DNA of 64,000 bases, taken from Niastella sp. (GTDB lineage: Bacteria > Bacteroidota > Bacteroidia > Chitinophagales > Chitinophagaceae). Position 1 is the stretch's first letter, and each line of letters starts with the position of its first letter. The stretch lies in the NCBI GenBank assembly GCA_016710595.1, contig JADJVM010000003.1, forward strand, positions 357,052 to 421,051, read 5' to 3'. Made by a program: the position numbers and the translations under genes. Positions 35,801-42,450 of the stretch are shown piece after piece. A model generated the notes under the pieces. The model saw only the letters and a list, made by a program, of their open reading frames with translations, ran no database searches and was not told the origin of the DNA.

Positions 35801-36277
35801 TTTCATGAGTGCCAGGGCATCCATATCAATTTTTGGTTGTAAAGAATCTGTATTGGGGTCAATAAAAAACCATTCGGGAACTACGGTATTTAATTTGGTT
35901 ATATTTTTTTGAAGAGATGCAAATGATTGTGGATCCCAGTCAACAAAAAATGCAGCTCTTATTTTATCTTTTATTACAGAATCGGGTACTTTTTGTAAAG
36001 GGTGTGGTTTATTTTTTTCTGTAAGGAGTGTTATAAATCCTTTGTATTTTTTTTGATCTTTTTTACTTAAACCTTTGGGTATGGTAGGGTTTATAAGATG
36101 GTGTAAAGTGTCTGCCGGGCTGCTTAATAAAGGTAAGCCCGGTGCAATACCCCGGGCAAGGGTATAGATCACAACCGGTATTGAGATTATGGAAACCAAT
36201 AAAATAACCCTTCCACTCCATTTAAAAATATTCCATCTCTTTTTTGATGGGGTTTGAAATATTTGACTGTTACTCAT
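32879..36277 (-). CDS. Trifunctional polysaccharide enzyme: GH18-like hydrolase + NodB deacetylase + GT2 synthase
   Basis: The protein has 1132 residues. An N-terminal membrane segment (about 22-43) is followed by a GH18-like domain (about 105-420) with INIDFEEFN, where D218 and E220 take the catalytic DxE positions, and FLMAYDEHYG. A NodB deacetylase (about 488-690) has TFDDGPD (D497, D498), the zinc pair in GNHTFTHPN, and LLHDAGGNR. After another membrane segment (about 715-745), a processive GT2 domain (about 755-1000) has SIIVPAYNEE, DADTQL, TLAEDCD and QRFRW (982-986), with further membrane helices at the end. Inference: it makes, deacetylates and trims a GlcNAc-type polymer in one chain, combining roles that PgaB and PgaC divide. 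The box TATAATTG ends just before the ATG, which suggests a leaderless message. Confidence 0.9.
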   Translation of the reverse strand: MSNSQIFQTPSKKRWNIFKWSGRVILLVSIISIPVVIYTLARGIAPGLPLLSSPADTLHHLINPTIPKGLSKKDQKKYKGFITLLTEKNKPHPLQKVPDSVIKDKIRAAFFVDWDPQSFASLQKNITKLNTVVPEWFFIDPNTDSLQPKIDMDALALMKENKVRILPLINNTNAITGNGNFDGKILHRILHNPQKKEKLIADLLKYVTQYQLQGINIDFEEFNEKGDEPIIAFQQELYQAFHNRGLLVTQDVMPEDDDFNIKELSKYNDFIFLMAYDEHYGTSTPGPVCSQQWIEKALDEAAKDIPSEKIILALAGYGYDWPASTEATTITYQQALAGARQYNATINFDNTSYNNGYQYTDGDGIKHQVYFADAATNFNTMRFADEYGTAGTALWRLGSEDDRLWAFYGRNLSNEAMQKNSFNFSVFNHVNTPVASPDYIGDGEVLNVIATPQPGIISIQYDSTEKLVSEQKYLQLPTKYVIKKYGTVQQQVLLTFDDGPDPEFTPQILDILKREHVPAAFFVVGVQAEANLPLLKQIYKDGFEIGNHTFTHPNIAEVSSKRAVAEMESTRLLIEAATGHSTVLFRAPFNADAEPSKEVELKPIAISRQKNYYTIGESIDPNDWVPGVPADSIYNRVVSQYEANPEKGIILLHDAGGNRQATVDALPGIIQYFKKRNIKFITVADLLKTTKAVIMPPVHNNLMATNAIIIGEWYYFQEALNYAFWTAIILGLLRILMLGIMVFLQKTKRPIEQMTEPKSFPKVSIIVPAYNEEVNAIKTIENLLLQDYPSFSIEFVDDGSQDKTFEKVLSAFKNHPKVNVHHKANGGKASALNYGLLKSDADYVMCIDADTQLKHDALRQLMKYFMDPGLQSKMQVGAVAGNVKVGNKNTILTRWQNIEYITAQNFERRAFDLINGITVVPGAIGAFKKEAIFNAGGFTTDTLAEDCDLTIRIIKNGYRVVNCTEAIAVTEAPETLSQFMKQRFRWSYGIMQSFWKNRDACFRPKYKGLGMVALPGVLIFQIILPIIAPLADFMLLFSLIWNRHNSASLHKIGWFYLLFILVDISVSLLAFSYEKENKLQLLWLIPQRFVYRQLMYLILFKSIRKALKGETQGWGELKRTGNVKQVNQYSHS

Positions 36278-36310
36278 TTACCAATTATACTATTAATGTT
36301 GATTCAAATA

Positions 36311-36332
36311 GGGCCCGGTAAAACCCGGGCCC
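36311..36332. repeat. GC-rich hairpin between two minus-strand genes
   Basis: GGGCCCGG (36311-36318) pairs perfectly with CCGGGCCC (36325-36332) over TAAAAC. On the minus strand it follows the gene ending at 36353 and could end that transcript, though only a weak T stretch follows. It sits immediately before the promoter of the trifunctional enzyme gene. Confidence 0.6.
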
Positions 36333-36352
36333 CGCTGCGATATATTGGGGTA

Positions 36353-36907
36353 TTATTTTATTTTTTTAAATAATGAGATGACTCCATCAGGGCTGGCTTT
36401 TACCACTATTTTACCCGCACCATTATGCATTTCAATAAAATAATTATCAGCATCGTCAAAAGTGGATTCATAAAGAATCATATCAGTTTCGTTTGCTTCA
36501 TTGTCATCAAAAAATAATGCGTTGTCGGCAGTATATCCCTTGAACTTAGTCGCTATTTTATTTTTTAAAGACTGGGGAATATTTTTATAAGCCATGTTCT
36601 TTACGGTGCCAATGAGTTCATGATTGGCATCATAAAAAGCATCCAGTTTTATCTTTTTTGAATTGATAAAACTAATTTTATCATATTGACCGGTATGCAA
36701 ATAAGTTACATTACTGGCTCCCGGAAAATCATTTTGAAACTGTGTTTTTGATTCAGGAGCTACTTCATTTCTTATAAGGTCCCTTCTTATTACTCTTTTT
36801 TCTTTTTTTATTTCTTTATGGCTATCTGAAAGCGATTGAGCATTTTGGCAGAAAGCGGTAGTGCTGATAAAGATTAAACTTACTACAGCAAAAATTATCT
36901 TTTTCAT
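36353..36907 (-). CDS. PepSY-like secreted protein
   Basis: The protein has 184 residues with a clear signal peptide (residues 1-20, ending TTAFC before QNA). A basic linker (HKEIKKEKRVIRRD) follows. The folded part has QFQNDFPGASNVTYLH, DAFYDANHELIGTVKNM and IPQSLKNKIATKFKGY, which fit the repeat rhythm of the PepSY-like / beta-lactamase-inhibitor-like fold common in secreted Bacteroidota proteins. The function is unknown. It carries the same 14-base upstream element as the small basic secreted protein. Confidence 0.6.
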   Translation of the reverse strand: MKKIIFAVVSLIFISTTAFCQNAQSLSDSHKEIKKEKRVIRRDLIRNEVAPESKTQFQNDFPGASNVTYLHTGQYDKISFINSKKIKLDAFYDANHELIGTVKNMAYKNIPQSLKNKIATKFKGYTADNALFFDDNEANETDMILYESTFDDADNYFIEMHNGAGKIVVKASPDGVISLFKKIK

Positions 36908-36992
36908 ATCTTGACTTATTTTAATGGCAAAAATTATTTACTACCAAAATTGCTTAGAAATATGAAAGCCGGTAAGATAAAAAAGGTATATG

Positions 36993-37006
36993 GGCAAAAA
37001 CTATCG
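36993..37006 (-). promoter_or_regulatory. Shared 14-base upstream element, copy 2
   Basis: On the minus strand this reads CGATAGTTTTTGCC, identical to the copy at 32839-32852, and lies 86 bases before the ATG at 36907. The matching distance to the start codon in both cases suggests a shared promoter type with a leader of about 80 bases. Confidence 0.45.
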
Positions 37007-37016
37007 TTAAAACGGT

Positions 37017-39182
37017 TTATAATAACGATGTATAAAATTGTTTGGCCTCTTCAAGAGCAGCAGTGCAAATTTTTTCTAATGTACGATATAGTTTATTAAA
37101 CTCACTATCATTTAATGTTTTGTATTCCAGGTCGTCCAGTGTAGGGGTTAGTTTTTCGGTTAATCCCATAATGGAGATAGTGGTTTTAAAATTATGTGCA
37201 GCCTGGCGGAGTGCTGTTATGTTTTGTTCTAATTGATATTGCTTTATTGTATTTATTTCTATGGGGATACAATGAATAAAATCCTGTGTTATTTTTTTTT
37301 CAAAATCAATATTTCCCAGGCTAATGGAGCGCATATAAGATAAATTTATAGTTGAAAAAGAAATGGGTGGATCTTTTTTTAGGGATCGTAACCATTTTTG
37401 CAAAAGCGTAAATAATTCTCTTTCCCTGATAGGTTTGGCAATATAATCAGACATGCCATGGGCAATACATTTATCTTTTTCTCCGGGCATGGCATGTGCC
37501 GTCATCGCAATTACAGGAATTGTAAGTTGTAATTTGTTGCGTATTTCTTCTGTTGTTTGGTAGCCATCCATTTCGGGCATTTGTACATCCATTAACAGCA
37601 GGTCGTAATCTTGCTGTTGTAAATAATCAATTACTTCCAGTCCATTTTTTGCCTCATCAAATTTTAATCCCCAGCCAGTAAATATTTTATTTAGCAAAAG
37701 GCGGTTCATGGTATTGTCTTCTGCTATTAAAATTTTATAATTACTCCATTCAATAAAATTGTTTTCCGGTTCTTTTTCGGTTGTTCCTATTGCTTGTATG
37801 GCAAATGAAGTATCGTATGGAATGGATAAGATAAAAGTGGTTCCTTTCATTGGTTCACTTTCTACCTGCAAACTGCCATCTTGTAATGTAACCAGCTCAT
37901 GTACGATAGACAAACCAAGCCCGGTACCTCCATATTTACGGGATAATGCATTATCTGACTGGCTGAACCGTTTGAATATATTTTGTATTTTTTGAGGTGC
38001 AATGCCTAACCCGGTATCACTTACCACAATACCCAATTTAATATTTGTATTTATTTTTCCCTGGTCTATGATGCGTATGGCAATGCTGCCATGCTCTGTA
38101 AATTTTATAGCATTACCTACCAGGTTTACCAATATTTGCATAAGTCTTTCTGCGTCTCCAATTACGATGTTGGGTATGGAAGAATCTATATGAACATTAA
38201 AGTGTAGCCCTTTTGCGGCTGCCCTAGGAGCAAACATTTTTTCCATATTTTGTACGGTATCCCTGATAGAAAAACCAGCTTTTTCTATACGCATCATGCC
38301 GGCTTCTATTTTTGAAAGGTCTAAGATATCGTTCACAATGCTAAGTAAACTATTTCCGGATTGTTCAATGATTTCTACTTCTTCTTTGATATCCGGATCT
38401 AGCTTCTTTTTCTGTAATTGTTGTGTAAAACCGAGGATGATATTGAGTGGTGTCCTTATTTCATGGCTCATATTTGCCAAAAATTTTTCTTTTATCGTGG
38501 CGGCATCCAGTGCTTTTTGTTCTGAAGTTTTTAAAAGTGATATTAATTGTTGCTGTTCCCGCATTTTATAAGCGATGTATCCAAAAGTAAACACCGATGC
38601 CATAGCCGCAATTAATCCCATAATGGTACCCAGGGTTTTTGCATTTTGGCCATTCCTGTCTGCTTTTTCAATCAGGCTGGTAATATTCTCCCGGTGTGCA
38701 ATATCTATCAACCGGATATTTGCACGGATGCTATCACTCAACAAGCTTCCCAGGTGGGTATTGATCATCGCTTCAGCGCTCTCCTTGCCATCGGTATTAA
38801 ATATTTCGGTGATCTTAACATTAAACGCAATCTTTTCTTCAATCAATTTATGCAGTTCATCTAGCAAGGGTGCAATACTGCTATCGTTTTTTAAAGTGTC
38901 AAGCAGGTGAAAAGTTGTTTTTATTTTTTCTGATTCGCTATCAATAATAAGCCGGGTATCTGGTAAATCTTCTATTACGGCAGATTTTACTTTATTTTCA
39001 AGCGATGCAATATTTTTTTGAAGTACTTCGGTTTGTGATTTTACCTGCAACTCATTTATGAGGTCTTCATTCCCCCGGATTAATTGATTGATACTTCTGC
39101 TGGTGTTAAACTGTAAATAAACAACCAGTAAAATGGAACTGATAAAAACCGATGCCAGTAAGATTTTAGTATATAATTTCAA
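37017..39182 (-). CDS. Hybrid sensor histidine kinase with receiver and HPt domains
   Basis: The protein has 721 residues. Two membrane segments (about 5-23 and 185-205) enclose a helical sensor region of about 160 residues, similar to CHASE3 or four-helix-bundle sensors. HisKA has the phospho-accepting H240 in NMSHEIRTPLN. The ATPase domain shows NAIKFTEHG, DTGLGIAP and GGTGLGLSI. The receiver has D532 in LLLMDVQMPEMDG. A C-terminal HPt-like domain has H663 in AAHNFKTT. It thus carries a four-step phosphorelay in one chain but no DNA-binding domain. The LytTR response regulator gene upstream on the same strand (91 bases before the kinase start) is the natural candidate partner. Confidence 0.93.
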   Translation of the reverse strand: MKLYTKILLASVFISSILLVVYLQFNTSRSINQLIRGNEDLINELQVKSQTEVLQKNIASLENKVKSAVIEDLPDTRLIIDSESEKIKTTFHLLDTLKNDSSIAPLLDELHKLIEEKIAFNVKITEIFNTDGKESAEAMINTHLGSLLSDSIRANIRLIDIAHRENITSLIEKADRNGQNAKTLGTIMGLIAAMASVFTFGYIAYKMREQQQLISLLKTSEQKALDAATIKEKFLANMSHEIRTPLNIILGFTQQLQKKKLDPDIKEEVEIIEQSGNSLLSIVNDILDLSKIEAGMMRIEKAGFSIRDTVQNMEKMFAPRAAAKGLHFNVHIDSSIPNIVIGDAERLMQILVNLVGNAIKFTEHGSIAIRIIDQGKINTNIKLGIVVSDTGLGIAPQKIQNIFKRFSQSDNALSRKYGGTGLGLSIVHELVTLQDGSLQVESEPMKGTTFILSIPYDTSFAIQAIGTTEKEPENNFIEWSNYKILIAEDNTMNRLLLNKIFTGWGLKFDEAKNGLEVIDYLQQQDYDLLLMDVQMPEMDGYQTTEEIRNKLQLTIPVIAMTAHAMPGEKDKCIAHGMSDYIAKPIRERELFTLLQKWLRSLKKDPPISFSTINLSYMRSISLGNIDFEKKITQDFIHCIPIEINTIKQYQLEQNITALRQAAHNFKTTISIMGLTEKLTPTLDDLEYKTLNDSEFNKLYRTLEKICTAALEEAKQFYTSLL

Positions 39183-39273
39183 GTTATTTCAAGTGTATTG
39201 TAAGGTACAGCAATTTTAAAAAAGCATTGCACTCTATGCATTTGTTTTGGCTGTAATTAACAAATCTTAAAAC

Positions 39274-39969
39274 TCAAATAATGTTCAGGCGAGCGTTTAA
39301 ATTTGCCCGGTAAGCATCTGAAACCGGGATGCTTTTATCTCCTATGATGATGGTTCCATCTTTAAGCTGATCAATTTTATCTACCGCCACAATATAAGAG
39401 CGGTGTACTTTTATAAATGCCGGCGAACATAAGCGGTCTTCTATTTTTTTTAATGTGCTATGCACAGCATAATATTTTTGAGTGGTATAAAGTTTTACAT
39501 AATCTCCCATGGCTTCAATAAATAAAATGTCAGCTTTATTAATACGGCGAATGATATTGGTATCTCTTATAAATAGGATATCATCCTGGTCAATTTGTAA
39601 CTGGTCATTTTTAGTATCCAAAATTTCTTTAGCCCTTTCCATAGCTTGTAAAAACCGGGCGGGGAGAATGGGTTTTACAATATAATCTACCACATTCAGG
39701 TCAAAAGCTTCTACCGCATATTCTTTTTTTGAAGTTATAAATATTACCAGAGGGGCATTTTTCCCCATGTTGCGGGTAAGCTCAATTCCTGTAATGCCGG
39801 GCATTTCAATATCTAAAAGCAGGAGGTCAACCGGTTCTTTTTGTAAATGGTTATAGGCAGATAGTGCATTTTCACATTCACCGGCAATGGTAATATAAGA
39901 CAGTTGGCTCGCCAACTGAACCAGCGTAGAGCGGGCTATTTTATTGTCATCTACAATTAATACTTTCAT
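39274..39969 (-). CDS. LytTR-family response regulator
   Basis: The protein has 231 residues. The receiver domain has the acidic pair D7-D8 in VDDNK and the phosphorylation site D53 in LLLLDIEMPG, with the conserved lysine in YIVKPI. The C-terminal LytTR DNA-binding domain (about 130-231) is shown by ILFIEAMGDYVKLYTTQKYY and FIKVHRSYIVAVDKI. It starts 24 bases after the purN stop and precedes the hybrid kinase, so purN, this gene and the kinase may share a transcript. Confidence 0.93.
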   Translation of the reverse strand: MKVLIVDDNKIARSTLVQLASQLSYITIAGECENALSAYNHLQKEPVDLLLLDIEMPGITGIELTRNMGKNAPLVIFITSKKEYAVEAFDLNVVDYIVKPILPARFLQAMERAKEILDTKNDQLQIDQDDILFIRDTNIIRRINKADILFIEAMGDYVKLYTTQKYYAVHSTLKKIEDRLCSPAFIKVHRSYIVAVDKIDQLKDGTIIIGDKSIPVSDAYRANLNARLNII

Positions 39970-39993
39970 GAAGCATAAAGATATTTTATTCCA

Positions 39994-40554
39994 TTAATTT
40001 TTTAGCAGGAGTTTCTCAATGGTAGGCGCAAAATGTTCATGTTCCAGTTCGTGAATTTTAGATGCAAGGCTTTCGGCTGTATCATTTTTCAATACCGGGC
40101 AGGTAACTTGTAAAATGGTTTCACCATGATCGTACTGTTCATCTACATAATGAATGGTAATACCGCTTTGCACATCCTTACTTTTTATAACAGCTTCATG
40201 AACAGCGTGGCCATACATTCCTTTACCTCCATATTTTGGTAATAATGCCGGGTGGATATTGATAATATGCCCTTTGAAATTTTGAATTAATAAAGAAGGC
40301 ACTTTCCATAAAAACCCGGCTAAAACAATCCATGATATATTAAAATATTTTAATTCCGGGAGATAGGCATCTCCATTATAAAATCTTTCCTTTTCAATTA
40401 GCAGGATGGGGATATCATTGTTTTTTGCATGTAGCAATACCCCGGCAGAGGGTTTATTACATACAATTAAATGAATACTTACCAGTGGATGGTTCGAAAA
40501 ATAAGAAATAATACGGGCCGCATTGCTTCCCTGTCCACTTGCAAATAAGGCTAT
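39994..40554 (-). CDS. purN: Phosphoribosylglycinamide formyltransferase PurN, start codon unclear
   Basis: The enzyme transfers a formyl group to GAR in purine synthesis. The N-terminal IALFASGQGSNAARII is the nucleotide-binding start, and the active site has IINIHPALLPKYGG with the later SGITIHYVDEQYDHG. The conserved frame is open up to a stop at 40602-40600, yet no ATG, GTG, TTG or CTG occurs before the conserved ASGQGSN. The first usual start codon is a TTG at 40437, which would delete the phosphate-binding loop. The full length of about 186 residues is reached at an ATA codon (40554), which overlaps the TAG of the upstream gene as ATAG. An A10 run upstream offers frameshifting as another route. 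The coordinates given use the ATA. Confidence 0.8.
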   Translation of the reverse strand: MALFASGQGSNAARIISYFSNHPLVSIHLIVCNKPSAGVLLHAKNNDIPILLIEKERFYNGDAYLPELKYFNISWIVLAGFLWKVPSLLIQNFKGHIINIHPALLPKYGGKGMYGHAVHEAVIKSKDVQSGITIHYVDEQYDHGETILQVTCPVLKNDTAESLASKIHELEHEHFAPTIEKLLLKN

Positions 40555-40859
40555 GCCGGTTCGGCTTGCGATTTCTGTTTTTTTTTTGATGAAAACCTGC
40601 TAAATATTTTTTTAATATAAATTTTAAAAAACATGTATTGCCCGGTAAATATACTTAACACAATTACACAAATAGGCCATAATAAGGATATAAGAATGAT
40701 ATAAAGGATAAACCAGCCAATGTTTTTTTCCAGCCCGGTTAATAATAATAACTTTCGGCCAAGCCATCCACAGAGGCTGCCGCCCAATGTAAAAGTGATT
40801 AAAATAAGGGCAAAACGCCAGCCACTAACCTTCCATTTGCTTTGTAATTTTTTTAGCAT
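40551..40859 (-). CDS. Small two-helix membrane protein (DUF6787-like), overlapping purN
   Basis: The protein has 102 residues. LKKLQSKWKVSGWRFALILITFTLGGSLCGWLGRKLL and WPICVIVLSIFTGQYMFFKIYI fit a small conserved Bacteroidota membrane protein that I associate with DUF6787. There are two hydrophobic helices and a strongly basic tail (SRFSSKKKQKS). The tail is encoded over an A10 run (plus-strand T10 at 40578-40587). The purN frame overlaps the last 15 codons. A near-consensus box CATTTTTG ends 4 bases before the ATG with a TTG 23 bases further up, so the message is probably leaderless. Confidence 0.65.
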   Translation of the reverse strand: MLKKLQSKWKVSGWRFALILITFTLGGSLCGWLGRKLLLLTGLEKNIGWFILYIILISLLWPICVIVLSIFTGQYMFFKIYIKKIFSRFSSKKKQKSQAEPA

Positions 40860-41016
40860 GTTGCAAAAATGCAGTAAATCTTTGTGAAAACATACAAGCT
40901 ATTCAATCAAATTTTTCTTTCCTTTTTTTGTTACAGGATTATGACAATTCATCAAGTGAAAATGCAACAATTCGCTGAAATGCAATACTGGTATGCAAAA
41001 AAAAATTTAACAAATG

Positions 41017-41049
41017 TTGATACAATGTGGGCAGTGAACCTTATTTTTG
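41017..41049 (+). promoter_or_regulatory. Promoter of the act-cta respiratory operon
   Basis: TTG (41017-41019), a 22-base spacer and TATTTTTG (41042-41049) match the Bacteroidota promoter. The predicted leader is about 36 bases to the ATG at 41089. Confidence 0.65.
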
Positions 41050-41088
41050 CACACGAACACGGATATTTTCCACAAAGTTGACAACTGT

Positions 41089-42384
41089 ATGAGACGCAAT
41101 CGCAAAATCGTTCAGATTATATTAACAAGTGTTTTCCTCTTAACTTGTATCTCCTTAACCAATACTGTTTTTGCACAAGATGGGGAAGCCCTCTTTAAAG
41201 CAAATTGTGCCAGTTGCCACAAAGTAGATAAAGACTTTGCAGGTCCGGCATTAAAAGGTTGGAAAGACCGGGTACCACCAGGCGACTGGATTTATAATTG
41301 GGTACACAACCCTGCTGCCATGATTGCCAAGGATCCATTTGCAAAAGAATTATTCGATAAATGGAAACCCACCATGATGACCTCATTCGCTTCTTTGAAA
41401 AATGAAGAGATTGATGCCATCATGAAATATGTAGATAATTATGCACCCGAAGCCCCCAAAACTGCACCGGGTACTGCAACTGCTGTTTCTACCACTGGTT
41501 CAGAAGATAACAACTCACTCCTATATGGTATCCTTACTTTAATTCTTGCTGTAGTTGCCTTAATATTATTACAAGTAAACAGCAATCTGCGCAAACTTAC
41601 CGATCAAAAAGAAGGAATTGAAAGAAGTGAGCCTGTACCTTTCTATCGCAATAAAGCCTATATTATGCTTGCCGTAATTGTACTGTTTGCAGTAGGAGGC
41701 TACTTTTTAGTAGATGGAATTATTGGGCTGGGCCGGCAAACAAATTATAAACCTGTACAACCCATATTTTATTCTCATGAAGTACATGCCGGTGTAAACC
41801 AAATAAGCTGCCTGTATTGCCATGGCGGTGCACAAGATAGTAAACAAGCAGGCATACCTTCCGTAAATGTTTGTATGAATTGCCATGTGGCTATTAATGA
41901 ATATAAAGGCGATTTAAAATTGGTTCGGGAAGATGGATCGGCAGTAGATGGTACCGCAGAAATTAAAAAACTTTACGCTTATGCAGGCTGGGATGCTACC
42001 AATAAACAGTATAAGCCCGATACTAATGGCGATGGTATTCCAGACGGGGCAAAACCAATTGCCTGGGTAAAAATTCATAACCTGCCAGATCATGTTTATT
42101 TTAACCATAGCCAACACGTAAAAGTGGGCAAACAAAATTGCCAAACCTGCCATGGTGAAATTCAAAAAATGGCAGAAGTGAAACAATTTAGCGACCTGAG
42201 TATGGGCTGGTGCATTAACTGCCATCGGGAAACTAAAGTAGATTTTTACAATAATAAAACCGGCGAAGGAAATAAATTTTACAGCATATACGAAAAATTC
42301 CATAACGATATTAAAAATCATAAAATGGATAGTGTAACTGTAGAAAGCATTGGTGGTACCGAGTGCCAAAAATGCCATTATTAA
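41089..42384 (+). CDS. actA: Alternative complex III subunit ActA, fused mono-haem and penta-haem cytochrome c
   Basis: The protein has 431 residues from the ATG at 41089; the in-frame TTG at 41047 is part of the promoter box. A signal peptide ends NTVFAQ. Residues about 30-115 are a class I cytochrome c with CASCH (C40-H44) and an M ligand likely in TMMTSF. Membrane segments at about 145-165 and 190-212 follow, then a five-haem domain with CLYCH, CMNCH, CQTCH, CINCH and CQKCH. The subunit takes electrons from the quinol oxidising core and passes them to the oxidase. The N-terminal mono-haem domain fused to the penta-haem domain is common in Bacteroidota. Confidence 0.93.
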   Translation: MRRNRKIVQIILTSVFLLTCISLTNTVFAQDGEALFKANCASCHKVDKDFAGPALKGWKDRVPPGDWIYNWVHNPAAMIAKDPFAKELFDKWKPTMMTSFASLKNEEIDAIMKYVDNYAPEAPKTAPGTATAVSTTGSEDNNSLLYGILTLILAVVALILLQVNSNLRKLTDQKEGIERSEPVPFYRNKAYIMLAVIVLFAVGGYFLVDGIIGLGRQTNYKPVQPIFYSHEVHAGVNQISCLYCHGGAQDSKQAGIPSVNVCMNCHVAINEYKGDLKLVREDGSAVDGTAEIKKLYAYAGWDATNKQYKPDTNGDGIPDGAKPIAWVKIHNLPDHVYFNHSQHVKVGKQNCQTCHGEIQKMAEVKQFSDLSMGWCINCHRETKVDFYNNKTGEGNKFYSIYEKFHNDIKNHKMDSVTVESIGGTECQKCHY

Positions 42385-42450
42385 AAGTGTTTTAGGGGTT
42401 TAAAAATTATATTCTGAGATTAAAAGACCCATTTGGGTTAGCTAAATAAT

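Noticed and set aside
40884..41081. 65-codon plus-strand reading frame before actA
   Set aside because: It covers the promoter of the act-cta operon, has no family resemblance and no start-site support.
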